From Haematococcus lacustris (lineage: Eukaryota; Chlorophyta; Chlorophyceae; Chlamydomonadales; Haematococcaceae): a stretch of DNA of 64,000 nt. The stretch spans positions 12,031,576-12,095,575 of the forward strand of contig JASKMD010000003.1 of the NCBI GenBank assembly GCA_030144725.1. Reading direction: 5' to 3'. Under the pieces are notes generated by a model, which searched no databases, was not told the origin of the DNA, and saw only the letters and a program-made list of their open reading frames with translations. The number at the start of each line of letters is the position of its first letter. Position 1 is the first letter of the stretch. This document shows positions 43,923 to 55,168 of the stretch, one piece after another. A program made the position numbers and the translations under genes.

Positions 43923-46900
43923 TCATGGCTGCGCTGCCTTCAACATGCCGGCAGCCACGTTTGCATCCACCCCCAGCATGGCAGCCACCTCCGCCACACG
44001 GGCTTCAGCCGTGAGCAGGGCGTCAAAGCGGGTGGTGACCCGCTGAGTCAACCCACTTGCTGCCCCAGGTGCCGGGGCCTGAGCTTTGGCTACTCGAATG
44101 TGGCGGTGAGCATGGCAGGCCACCTGGAAGCAAGTGGCACGATGCAGGGCATGGACGAATGGTCTTGCATGGCTTGCATGGACCTCAGGCACCCTGTCAC
44201 TGTATAAAATGTGACGAGACTTGATTGTGGTGTGGCCAAAGCCATGCTAGTCCCGCTGTGTGACATGATCTGGTACTGAGTGCCAAGGCGCACATCATCA
44301 GGGTAGGGCAGGGAGGGGATGGAGGGCTGTATGACATGGCAATTCAGCTCAAGTTGATTAGAACAGGGTAGGGCAGGGCGGGGTGGCATGTAAGGTGGGG
44401 TGTAGTTTGGAAGGGTGGGCAGCTTAAATGGCAGCGCGGCAGCCTGACATTAGTATGAGCAGGTACAGTAAGCAGTACATCACACTGACACCCATGTACT
44501 GCAGTAGAGAGACCCACCTGGGCCAGATGTGTTATGCAGATGATCTGGGTGCCCATGTCAGGCACAACTGCCTGCTGCTGCTGCTGCTGCTGGGCTGCTT
44601 GAGTCGCCTGGCCCCCCCAGCCACTCCCATCCAGTGTGGTGGGGAGTGACCCAAGGTGTGATTTGCGATGTGAAGGGTGAGAGGGGTGTGAGATTTTGGA
44701 GGGGGGAGCAGCAGCCAGGGGGCCATCGGCCATACGTCGCAACAAGGCGCCCACGCTTGCGCCCAGACGTGAGCCCTGCAGGCGACATCACCAGATCAAG
44801 AACGACAGTAAGACAAGGATAGGTGTGACTATGTGCTGTAAAAGTGTAAGTCGGAGTAAATGAGAGAATGGGGTGGGGTGGGGTGGGGTGGGGTGGGGTG
44901 GGGTGGGGTGGGGTGGGGTGGGGTGGGGTGGGGTGGGGTGGGGTGGGGTGGGGTGGGGTGGGGTGGGGTGGGGTGGGGTGGGGTGGGGTGGGGTGGGGTG
45001 GGGTGGGGTGGGGTGGGGTGGGGTGGGGTGGGGTGGGGTGGGGTGGGGTGGGGTGGGGTGGGGTGGGGTGGGGTGGCTGTTCCATAACCCTGACTCACAA
45101 TGCCAGAGTCCAGCTCGTCCAGCACAAGCAGCGCCGGCCCCGTCCCGCCCGCTGCCGCAGCAGAGTCCCCTTGGCCTGAGATGTCCCCCAGGGCAACACC
45201 AGGGGTGTGGGGTGTGGGGGGAGCACCCGCATCTGAAGTCGTACCCCCCAGGGGGAGCTGGGGGGAGTGAAGCTGGGGGGCAGGTGTAGGTGCATGGCTG
45301 CTGACGGCCTGGTGGCGAGTTGCCCCCCTTGCCTTGTGGCTTCCTCTGGCGCCCTTGCCCGGACCACCAGCTGGGACTGGGGCTGGGGCTGAGTTGGCAG
45401 CAGCAGCACTGGCAGCGCTGGTCTTTGTGGCTGAGTCCCCAGCCGCAGCTGTGGTGGTTGCGGCGGCAGCGGCAGCAGCTAGGCCTGCAGGGGCTGCCTT
45501 GAGGGCCAGCATGATGCGAGCAGCCTCGCCCCCGCTGGCCACTGCCCCCAGGGGCCTCAGGGGTTCGGCTGGGCCGGATGACAGCAGCAGCTGCAGCTGG
45601 TCCAGGCCGGCTCCTGGAGCTACGAGGAAGGTGCGGGCCCCGGATGCTGCGCCCAGGGGGGCTGCCAGGTTGGGCGGGACATCCAGCGCCTCGCTGTCCA
45701 GTAAGCTGTCTACCTGCAGGGAGCAAGTGTGGGTGAGGGTGAGTGGGTGAGGGTGGGTGGGCACCGGCTAGCTTGGAGGCAGTGTTGCAACCACTCCACC
45801 CCATGCTGCACCCCGCCCCGCCCCGCCCCGCCTGCTCCGCCCCGCCTGCTCCGCCCCGCCTGCTCCGCCCCGCCTGCTCCGCCCCGCCTGCTCCGCCCCG
45901 CCTGCTCCGCCCCGCCTGCTCCGCCCCGCCTGCTCCGCCCCGCCTGCTCCGCCCCGCCCCGCCCCGCCCCGCCCCGCCCCGCCCCGCCCCGCCCCGCCCC
46001 GCCCCGCCCCGCCCCGCCCCGCCCCGCCCCGCCCCGCCCCGCCCCGCCCCGCCCCGCCCCGCCCCGCCCCGCCCCGCCCCGCCCCGCCCCGCCCCGCCCC
46101 GCCCCGCCCCGCCCTGCCCTGCCCTGCCCTGCCCTGCCCTGCCCTGCCCCACCCCGCCCCGCCCCCTCACCCTCCTGGGTTCCCCCTGCAGCCGGCACTG
46201 ACCTGGGTGGCCGGCCGCCAGGAGAGTGCTGCCTGGAAGCGTGCTCCACTCATGGCCAGCTCCCCCAGTGCTGCCTCCACCGCCTGACTCAGGGCGGGCA
46301 CCACAGCCCGGCGTGCAGCGGACAGCGCCAGGCAGTCTTGCAGCAGCGTATCGCGCAGGGCGTCCAGCCTCGCCTCTAGCTGCTGCTGCGGGCGCGGAAA
46401 ACCAGGGAAAGGGGGTTGGGGGTCAAATGGAGCAGCTTGGGGCAGCTAGGGTTGAGGCAAGGGCTGGCACCAGGGTTGAGATGCTTCTCACTCTCTCAGC
46501 TGGCTCTGCTCTCTCTTCCGCTAAGCCCTACCTTTAACCAACCTTTAGCAAACCTCAGCCACTTCTCACGAAACTGCCCTCAACTCCCATCTAGAAACCT
46601 TCCCCGGTTTTTTTCCTGCCGCAGTGGCTACAATAAGCCTCATCCCCATCCACACTCATGCCTCCCCCTCCCCCCTCCCCCTCCCCCTCCCCCTCCCCCT
46701 CCCCCTCCCCCCTCCCCCACCTCCATGTCTGCCATGTCCTCCCACTGCTGCAGGTCTTGCTGCGCTGCCTCCGCTGCCGCCAGCAGCTCCCCCGTGGTGC
46801 GGCAGCGGTGACTGCGCAGCGCAGCCTCCACCCGCTGCAGCCGCTCGCTGCGCCGCTCCAGCTCCCCAGCGCTGACCCCCAGGCCCTGGGCCCAGTCGCA

Positions 46901-49900
46901 CACTAGGCTGTCAGCCTGCACCAGCTGCTGCCGGGCCAGGTCCACCAGGGCCAGGGCCTGGGACAGGGCAGTCCCCTCCCCCTCCCCCTCCACCTCTTCC
47001 TCCTCGCCCTCCTCGTCATCGTCATCAGCTTCCAGCTCCGCTGAGGCTGGTGTAGAGCTGCGGAGAGGGGAGGGGGGGGCGCTTGATGCACGACCCACAG
47101 CCACCGAGCTGTACACCCCATTGCTGCTGCTGCTGCTGCTGCTGCTGGCGCTTTGGCTGCGAGCCTGTGCTCCGTTGCCGTTGCTTGAGGCAGGTGTGGG
47201 GGAGGTTGAGCGGGAGGAGGGGGGGCCCACAGAGCCTGCACGGGGCAGAGGGAGGCCCGGGTTCACCATGGCCGCCCCTGACCCAGTACTGCTGCTGCTG
47301 CTACTGCTGCTGGGTGCTGAGGGGGTGCCAATGCCCACGATACCCAGCACCCCCCGGTGGCGGCTGACTGGCACCACGCCTGCCTGGCTGCCCTTGTCCC
47401 CAGCAGGAGGGCTGGCAGCCCGTTTGGCCAAACCATGGCTGGCCCTGGTGGGGCTCCTGGCTTGCAGCCCAGCCTCGGCCACCCCTCCCCTGCCTCCCTC
47501 ACTGCTGCTGCTGCTGCTGCTCACACCATTGTTGATGACGGCTGGGCCAGCACTCACCCCTCGCACCCTGGCAGCAGCGGCAGCTCCACTGGGGTACCCA
47601 GCCTCCGGTGCAAGTGACGCTGCACGGCTGCCTGCTCGCTGCTGCTGCTGCTGCTGGGCGCCCCTGGTACGTGCCCCGCCCCCTCTCCCCGCCCCAACCC
47701 CCTCCTCCATGTCCTTGACCTCCTCTGCTTTGACAGTCAGGGCCCTTAGCTGGGACTCCAGACTGCGGAGAGAGGCCATGATGCCGCCCCCTGCGCGGCT
47801 GTCACCCACCACGCTGGTGTGTGCTGCAGCGGCCTGTAGGGCCAGGGCCCGCTGGGACTCCATGGCACGCACCGCACGCCGCAGGGCCCCTTCTTCCCCA
47901 GGGGTGGGCCGCACCTTGGCTACCTGGTAAAGGCATAGCGTGCATGACACAGGTGGGGTGGTGTGGTGTGGTGTGGTGTGGTGTGGTGTGGTGTGGTGTG
48001 GTGTGGTGTGGTGTGGTGTGGTGTGGTGTGGTGTGGTGTGGTGTGGTGTGGTGTGGTGTGGTGTGGTGTGGTGTGGTGTGGTGTGGTGTGGTGTGGTGTG
48101 GTGTGGTGTGGTGTGGTGTGGTGTGGTGTGGTGTGGTGTGGTGTGGTGTGGTGTGGTGTGGTGTGGTGTGGTGTGGTGTGGTGTGGTGTGGTGTGGTGTG
48201 GTGTGGTGTGGTGTGGTGTGGTGTGGTGTGGTGTGGTGTGGTGTGGTGTGGTGTGGTGTGGTGTGGTGTGGTGTGGTGTGGTGTGGTGTGGTGTGGTGTG
48301 GTGTGGTGTGGTGTGGTGTGGTGTGGTGTGGTGTGGTGTGGTGTGGTGTGGTGTGGTGTGGTGTGGTGTGGTGTGGTGTGGTGTGGTGTGGTGTGGTGTG
48401 GTGTGGTGTGGTGTGGTGTGGTGTGGTGTGGTGTGGTGTGGTGTGGTGTGGTGTGGTGTGGTGTGGTGTGGTGTGGTGTGGTGTGGTGTGGTGTGGTGTG
48501 GTGTGGTGTGGTGTGGTGTGGTGTGGTGTGGTGTGGTGTGGTGTGGTGTGGTGTGGTGTGGTGTGGTGTGGTGTGGTGTGGTGTGGTGTGGTGTGGTGTG
48601 GTGTGGTGTGGTGTGGTGTGGTGTGGTGTGGTGTGGTGTGGTGTGGTGTGGTGTGGTGTGGTGTGGTGTGGTGTGGTGTGGTGTGGTGTGGTGTGGTGTG
48701 GTGTGGTGTGGTGTGGTGTGGTGTGGTGTGGTGTGGTGTGGTGTGGTGTGGTGTGGTGTGGTGTGGTGTGGTGTGGTGTGGTGTGGTGTGGTGTGGTGTG
48801 GTGTGGTGTGGTGTGGTGTGGTGTGGTGTGGTGTGGTGTGGTGTGGTGTGGTGTGGTGTGGTGTGGTGTGGTGTGGTGTGGTGTGGTGTGGTGTGGTGTG
48901 GTGTGGTGTGGTGTGGTGTGGTGTGGTGTGGTGTGGTGTGGTGTGGTGTGGTGTGGTGTGGTGTGGTGTGGTGTGGTGTGGTGTGGTGTGGTGTGGTGTG
49001 GTGTGGTGTGGTGTGGTGTGGTGTGGTGTGGTGTGGTGTGGTGTGGTGTGGTGTGGTGTGGTGTGGTGTGGTGTGGTGTGGTGTGGTGTGGTGTGGTGTG
49101 GTGTGGTGTGGTGTGGTGTGGTGTGGTGTGGTGTGGTGTGGTGTGGTGTGGTGTGGTGTGGTGTGGTGTGGTGTGGTGTGGTGTGGTGTGGTGTGGTGTG
49201 GTGTGGTGTGGTGTGGTGTGGTGTGGTGTGGTGTGGTGTGGTGTGGTGTGGTGTGGTGTGGTGTGGTGTGGTGTGGTGTGGTGTGGTGTGGTGTGGTGTG
49301 GTGTGGTGTGGTGTGGTGTGGTGTGGTGTGGTGTGGTGTGGTGTGGTGTGGTGTGGTGTGGTGTGGTGTGGTGTGGTGTGGTGTGGTGTGGGGTGGGGTC
49401 CAAAGCTCCCCACCGTGTCCACCAGGCGTCGCAGCTCTGCCCTCTCACTGGGGTCGCTGAGCCTGTCCAACCCCTCCAACTGCTCTTCCACCTAGTCACA
49501 TGGCAAAAGGAGCTGCACGAGTGTCACCATCCATGCTGCTTCATCATGCAGCAGCCGTGCCTGAGCTACAAAAACACAGGAGAGAGTAAGATGGCACCCA
49601 GGACAAAGTGATCAGAAGGCAATGATGAGCACGGCAGGTGGGCGGCGGAGCGAGGGTGTGATGCGTTTGTGGGTGTGATGTGGGTGTGATGTGGGTGTGG
49701 GGCTCACTTCGCGCATGGCGGCCAGCGTGGCGTTCACACGAGCGACCAGGGGGCTGCTGCCTGCCACCTGGTCCAGCAGGGCCAGCTGTGCCGCGCCCTC
49801 CCTCAGCCCCTCGCTGCTGTGCTGCCCTGCAAGCCCACAGGCAGGCGCCCCCTTGGGTTTCGTTGGGACAGGCCAAGCCTAGTGCCAGCTTCTGGGACCT

Positions 49901-51996
49901 AGCCGACTCAACTGCTGCAGTGTTTGCTCATGCCCGAGGCAAATGCGCATGCACCAGCCCTGCACTCCATTAGAACACTTCTGATACCCTACCCCTGCCT
50001 GAGCCCTGCCTGACCCCAGCCTCACAACTGCCTACCGGCTTGCTCTGGCCCCCCTCCGCTCCTGCCTGACCCCCCTGATACCCTGCCCCTGCTGCTGCCT
50101 GCCTCTGGCCCCTGACCCCTGCCTGACCCCTGCCTGACCCCTGCCTGACCCCTGCCTGACCCCTGCCTGACCCCTGCCTGACCCCTGCCTGAGCCCCGGC
50201 TGTGCCTGAGCCCAGCCCACCATTCAGGTCCAGCAGCAGTCCAGACAGCGCCCGCAGGGAGCGCAGGCTGACAGGCAGGCCGTTGATGAAGCAGCGGGAG
50301 CGCAGGCGTGGAGCAGCAGGCAGGCCAGGGGCAGAGCTCAGGCTGTGGGCAGCAGCCTCCTGGGGGCCCACCTCAGGTCTCAAGATCTACAACCCAACAC
50401 AAACAAGAGGCCGTGCCAAGGGTCATGGCATAGTCGCTGTAGCAGTGGTGCTGCCGCTGCTGCTGCCGCTGCGGCCACTGCGGCCGCTGCTGCCGCTGCT
50501 GCCACTGCTGCCGCTGCTGCCACTGCTGCCCCTGCTGCCGCTGCTGCTGCTGCTGCCGCTGCTGCTGCTGCTGCTGCTGCTGCCGCTGCTGCTGCTGCTG
50601 ATAAAGATTGTAATAAAACTGCCACTCCTGCAGCTCTTGCTGCTGATGAAGGTGGTGGCATGCTGAGGAGGGTGATGTGAGGCACTTAGCCTGCTCATGC
50701 TGGCTAGGGGCCAGGGGCCAGGGGCTGTGGGGCAACACAGCTAATACTGCTTGTACTGCTATTGCACAACAATCAAGCAAGGGCCACACCAGCAGGTGGT
50801 GGTGGTAAGGCAGCACCCGGACCCCTGCACTGCACTGCACTCTATGGCAACACCTACCCCACCCCACCCTACCCTGGCCCCCTTGCTGGTCGTTACCTGG
50901 CGCTGCCCATCCCTGCCCCACCCTGCCCCACCCTGCTCACCCTGCCCCGACCTGTTCCGCCCTGCCTCGTGCTGCTCGCCTGGGCTCACCAGCACTGCAT
51001 CCAGCAGCCCTGCTAGGGGGTAAACTCACTAACCCTGCTCCACTAACCCCTGGCAGACTCATCTGACCGCCACCCCAGTCTCCCTTGAACTCCCTGCAGC
51101 TGCCGCCAGCCAAACAAACAAAGAGAACATCTCACTGCGTCCCCTCCAGCCCAGCACCCCTCCCTGTCAGCCCCACTACCCCCTGCAGCCAGTAGGGGGC
51201 GGCTGCCAGGCATTGTGCCGGTCACGCTTACCTCCCTGCGCACGTGCAGCCTGCCTGGCACGCCCTCCTCTGGCAGGCCCCTGCGCGGCAGTCCCTCCTG
51301 CACCAGCACAGCCCTCACAGCCCGCGCCTTGGCCACGTCCAGCATCCACCAGCCCTCCACCACCGCCATGTCTGAGGGCAGGCGGATGCACTCTGGCGGG
51401 GAGGGTGCACCGATCAGCTGACCCAGGCATTCCACCTGCGTTGGCTCAGAAAGGGGACAGGCTGGAGCATGGCTGGGGCATGACTGGGCAGGCTAGCAGG
51501 CGGGCTATAGACAACAATCATGCAAGGAGGAGATGGAGTGGGTGGGCAACGCTGTGACTGATGTAGGCGCAGCGCTGGTCAGGGCAGCCAGGGTGTGCAG
51601 TATGGCAAGGCTGGTGGTACTGGGGCTGCTCACCAGCACAGACTTGCCGCTGCCAGACTCCCCAGTAATGGCGTTCAGGCCTGGGCACAGCTCCACGAGG
51701 GCATCGTCCACGAGGGCGAAACTCTGCAAGGCCAAGCTGATACGAGCAGCTTTGCATGGCAGTACAGATAGCGCAAAGAGCAATCAGGGCTGTGCAATTG
51801 GGCATCCGCAGCAGCACTTGCGATGCTCACCTGAATCCGGACACACTGCAAGTGAGCTCGCGCAAAAGCGTGGACTGGGATTGCGGGAGGTAGCTGCTGT
51901 AGTTGCGTGCGTGGCTGCACTAAGACCGAGCTTTCGTGAAAAGCTCGGCATTGAAGCACCGGGCGGCGTTTGCATTGCCAACTTGTAGCTGGGCAT
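43923..51996 (-). CDS. RECN1: RecN-like SMC-family DNA repair ATPase, probably organellar
   Basis: Complete 12-exon model, 3141 nt, 1046 aa, every junction in phase: 51831-51996, 51634-51749, 51232-51435, 50221-50386, 49708-49826, 49414-49491, 46721-47923, 46203-46385, 45099-45713, 44736-44775, 44518-44567, 43923-44123 (TGA). RecN is an SMC-like ATPase of double-strand-break repair; plants have a chloroplast form. N-terminus is Ser/Ala/Arg-rich and transit-like. Then ISLALQSFALVDDALVEL and Walker A GESGSGKS, ...RSRCFINGLPV, the RecN coiled-coil block GLGVSAGELERRSERLQRVE, GELAMSGARFQAAL, ABC signature VASGGEAARIMLALKAA, Walker B ALLVLDELDSGI, ICITHLAQVA and C-terminal ARVAEVAAMLG. Two large low-complexity insertions (about 200 aa in exon 7, about 110 aa between signature and Walker B) make it roughly twice bacterial length. 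ATG 51996 is the first in frame; an ATG 7 codons downstream is possible. Confidence 0.5.
44124..44517. other. recN intron 11 with dispersed repeat
   Basis: 44162-44222 (CTTGCATGGCTTGCATGG...CCCTGTCACTGTA...GTGACGAG) resembles the 3' flank of the GFY unit (for example 19095-19155), so a repeat family is shared between the two loci. Confidence 0.5.
44869..45076. repeat. GGGGT satellite, about 41 units, recN intron 9
   Basis: Perfect pentamers ending 22 nt from the exon 9 donor (45098). The transcript strand is (ACCCC)n. Confidence 0.5.
45811..46165. repeat. CCCCG/CCTGCTCCGCCCCG compound satellite, recN intron 8
   Basis: About nine 14-15-bp units CCTGCTCCGCCCCG (45831-45956), then pure GCCCC (about 31 units), then GCCCT (about 7) and a few GCCCC. 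Ends 37 nt from the exon 8 donor. The transcript strand is (GGGGC)n. Confidence 0.5.
46661..46719. repeat. CTCCCC hexamer array, recN intron 7
   Basis: Starts at the exon 7 donor itself (GAG/GTGGGGGAGGGGG on the transcript strand). Confidence 0.5.
47961..49390. repeat. GGTGT satellite, 286 perfect units, recN intron 6
   Basis: 1430 bp without a single visible interruption, filling the intron between exons 6 and 7: 23 nt from the donor, about 37 nt from the acceptor. Very long open frames through it on both strands are artefacts. Transcript strand (ACACC)n. Confidence 0.5.
50104..50190. repeat. 11-bp CCTGACCCCTG tandem repeat, recN intron 4
   Basis: About 8 units, starting 31 nt from the exon 4 donor (50220). 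Confidence 0.5.
50452..50606. repeat. CTG/CCG trinucleotide-rich array, recN intron 3
   Basis: Mixed CTGCTGCCG and CTGCTGCTG units; alternative frames give poly-Leu, poly-Ala or poly-Ser, none supported as coding. Unlike the arrays in introns 4 and 6-9 it sits on the acceptor side of its intron. Confidence 0.5.
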
Positions 51997-53205
51997 CCGG
52001 CCGCCATTCGGCGGCGAGCAAGGTCCATGGGCATCGCAGCCCAGACGCTCGCTACCATCGGTGACAACTTTATTTGTGTACCATGTCTATTTGTGTGCCA
52101 CTCTGGGTATGTGCTGGGGCAGATGGAGGCGGGATCGGCAGAGCATGGGCAGCAGTGGACGACTGAGTGGGAGATAGTTAAGAAGGCTGGCAAAAGTGGC
52201 CCTCCCCAAGCTCTAAGTCAGGGCCTCCCAACCCCCTTGAAAAGGGGGGGTGTCCGTTTCACGCGGTTTATTTCTCGCACAGTTTGCGGAATGATGAACG
52301 AAGCACATCAGTATGTAGAGGGCTCGCTTGGCTACACGCTACGGCTGTCCTGAGCGTCCATGACTATGTATATGATGCACTGCTTAGGCGTGAACCCGGC
52401 CTACATTTTGTGGGCAGATATCACCATGCATGCCTCCTCCACCCTCGACCTCCTTAATGACGCCGTGATGAAGCAACCGCAAGTATGTGTGTAGTCGCGC
52501 TTTGTGTTGCGATGGCCGGTATCGCGAGTTTGAAACCTAAGAAGCTGAAATGCTTCTTTAACGCACCCACACCACTGCTGATGCTGCGTCTAGAACAGCT
52601 GCATATTTCTTAACATCTATTAGCTTTCACTCGTTATTTGTGTCGCTCGCGCTGTCAAGCGAGAGACGGAGTGGTTGTATGCTCTAGCGGTTCATCAAGA
52701 CACTATGTGCACCCTTCACTTCTTGTTACAGTAGACTATGTGGCCTGATAGTCAAACTGACCGCGGGACTCTTTATACTTGAGCCTTTTCTGCTCGTTCC
52801 CCTGGTTATGTGCTTTGTTCGTTGTAGCTAGAGCATATGCGTAGGTGCGAAGCCTTCGTTGTGTCGCTACATCGTTTTGGGACATCACCACCGAGACATG
52901 TGCTTCGGTCCACGGTGCCATGACCTGCTGCACTCCCTAGGCCTCTACACTCCCTAGGCCTCTACACTCCATAGCAAAGGCCCCTGGCACTAGAGTTTGT
53001 TAACGAACAGCAGTTTTTGCTTTAGCATCAATCCATGCCGTAGGTGCATGCCACAACGTGCATACCCCCTGGTTGGGTACAGTATATGAGCAGTATCTAA
53101 AGGCAAACATCTAGTAGGACTGCAAGCACCCATGCAGATGTGGTAGCAGAACACCCTTCCCGAGCAACTGCAACTCTTGCCTCATGGCCACAACAAAGCC
53201 CCATA
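51997..53205. other. Intergenic upstream of recN, no supported gene
   Basis: Lower GC between 52,300 and 53,100. Direct repeat CTCCCTAGGCCTCTACA x2 at 52932-52966. Presumed recN promoter at 52,000-52,300; no clear motif. Confidence 0.5.
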
Positions 53206-53721
53206 CTAGCACCCCATGGCAGGGCAAGATCTGTACACTCCATAGCTAGGCCTGGTCTCTTGTCCATTAGCTACACGCCCATGGCAACAAAGCAGAGCCC
53301 TATGGCAACACCCCATGCCCGGTGCGGCTGCCACGCTCAGCAATGTGCTTCTGCACGGCCTTCTGCCAGCCTGCCACCAGGGTGCTGCCGACTGGCTGAT
53401 CCCTGGGCGGCACCTTGTGGTAAAGGAGGTAGGCCCTGAGCTGCTCACGTGTGAACCGGGTTGCCTCCTTGGCCGAGGTATGGCAGAAACTGGATGGAGA
53501 CCAGCAGGCTGGATGGAGACCAGCAGGCTGCGGTGCCACTCCCTCAGCTGGCTATACTGCTCCCGGGAGCTGAGAAGATCAGCATTGAGGGCTGCATGCG
53601 CAGCGGTGAGGGTTGCATGCGCAACGGTGAGCTGCTCCATGCTCTTGGCTGCTTCATGCCGAGCCTTAGCCTTTGCCCCGTTGGCTCTGCTTATTCTCGT
53701 GACTTTCTTTACGGGTGGCAT
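53206..53721 (-). CDS. Hypothetical coiled-coil/SAP-like remnant
   Basis: The minus-strand frame from 53721 reads MPPVKKVTRISRANGAKAK then a helical Ala/Glu-rich stretch (MEQLTVAHATLTAAHAALNA...REQYSQLREWHRSLLV). A second frame (53300-53539) reads ATRFTREQLRAYLLYHKV ... LVAGWQKAVQKHIAE, reminiscent of a SAP helix-turn-helix. A 19-bp tandem duplication at about 53490-53528 sits between them and may have caused a frameshift. Possibly a decayed element protein or a two-exon gene; low confidence. Confidence 0.5.
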   Translation of the reverse strand: MPPVKKVTRISRANGAKAKARHEAAKSMEQLTVAHATLTAAHAALNADLLSSREQYSQLREWHRSLLVSIQPAGLHPVSAIPRPRRQPGSHVSSSGPTSFTTRCRPGISQSAAPWWQAGRRPCRSTLLSVAAAPGMGCCHRALLCCHGRVANGQETRPSYGVYRSCPAMGC

Positions 53722-55168
53722 GTCAGGCAGAAGGGCAAAGAGGAGGTGCTGGGAGGTGGTGGTAGGCAGCTGGGCCTGCTAGGGTGGGCTGCTGGCAGGT
53801 ACTGTGGGCAGGGAGGGTCTGTGGTGCTTGGGCTCCTGCAATTGACAGGCCATGGCTCACTGAGCTTTGAGAGGAATATCATTTCTTCTGTCACAGCTGT
53901 GCATATGAGTACATTAGGCTTTGATGCGGGTTCCAGCACAAAATAAGGAAACCTCTCTGAGTTTTGGCTGGATTTGCTGTTTTGGCTGAATTTATACCTG
54001 CTCAGCTGAGCCGCAGCTGAAGCTAAGAAGACCCCGGTAGGTGTACTGTGGTGTACTCGGACACTCCTGCATCATCACATGTTCGTCGGGTAACATGTGC
54101 TGGCGCGAGAATGGTGGCAACTGCTGCGTGCACCTCACCTCGCGGGCTGGCAGCAGCGCCTATGCGTAGAGCACCAACAGCACGCCTGCACTGCGCGAAG
54201 TCTTGAGGGTGGCCGGCGGATCCCAACCACCCTATCGACCACAATTGAAGCAACTGCTGGTTGCTGCCGCAACTAGAGTCCGCGTTTAAGCCATGCCGCG
54301 CGGGGCTAAAGCCATCGGCATGCTCCCGGAGCAATCGGTCGCATGTGATGGTTTTACATGCCAAAACATCAGAGTTGGGAGGCCCTGACTCTAAGTACTG
54401 AGCCTACCTCCTAAGCAGCTTTACCCTTGATTTGAGACTTGACTCACGTGTTCGGCTCTGCTGCGCTGCAGGCGCTAAACATCCGATGGTGTGCGATCAG
54501 CTGGCACCGGCCCTTCGAGCTATGCCGCTATCCTGGACGGCCTGCCCGTCCCGCCCTTGACCATCCGGGCACGAAGTGGGCGCACATCGGACACAAGACG
54601 CGAGGGCCGCCCCGGCACGTGGTGGCGCGGCAGCGGTGGCAGGAGACGGCTCAGGTGCAGCAGCATGCGAGGCGGCGAAGGAGGTGACAATTTGCTGACC
54701 AGCAATGTGAGCTGGGATGGCAGCTGGCCGAAACCATGGCAAACGTGGTGTGCATTGCACCCACAACCACAACAAACGTGTCGAGTGGGGCAACCTAAGC
54801 ACTAGCGCAGGAGCACCTGGAGCAGGGCTGTGACAATGTCACAATGTGTACTGTCCTATAGTCAGGTTAGACAAGCAAGGGGAAAATTGGGTACCATGCT
54901 GTTCTCCACATCCAGACCACCATTGGCTACCGCGATTGCACCGTCAGGTTCAGCGTGCTGAATGAGTGAGCGGCGTCGAAGCGCAGGACCACAGGCACAG
55001 TATGGGTGTGTGGGCCTAAAATGGTGTCCACGCAACAAGGTCGCTGTAGGTAGCGACATACATACGTAATTGGTTTAAGGCAGGGGCCCGTCTCTCTCGC
55101 TGGCCAGGTCGGTTTCGTTGGTTGTACTGGGTAGCTCGACTTCCTAGCTCCTGCAAAGCTAAGGAGCA
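53722..55168. other. Intergenic, no supported gene
   Basis: Several short open frames (for example 54023-54364, 54439-54805) without recognisable motifs or consistent splice structure. Confidence 0.5.

Noticed and set aside
43923..44123. mTERF-like fragment (AEVAAMLGVDANVAAGML)
   Set aside because: It joins in phase to the RecN THLAQ exon and matches the RecN C-terminus instead.
45729..46379. Pro/Ala-rich ORF on the plus strand
   Set aside because: Antisense to recN exons and through the CCCCG satellite.
47821..49611. Very long open frames (over 500 aa) through the GGTGT array on both strands
   Set aside because: Periodic WCGVV/THHTP translations of a pentanucleotide satellite; it is spliced out as recN intron 6.
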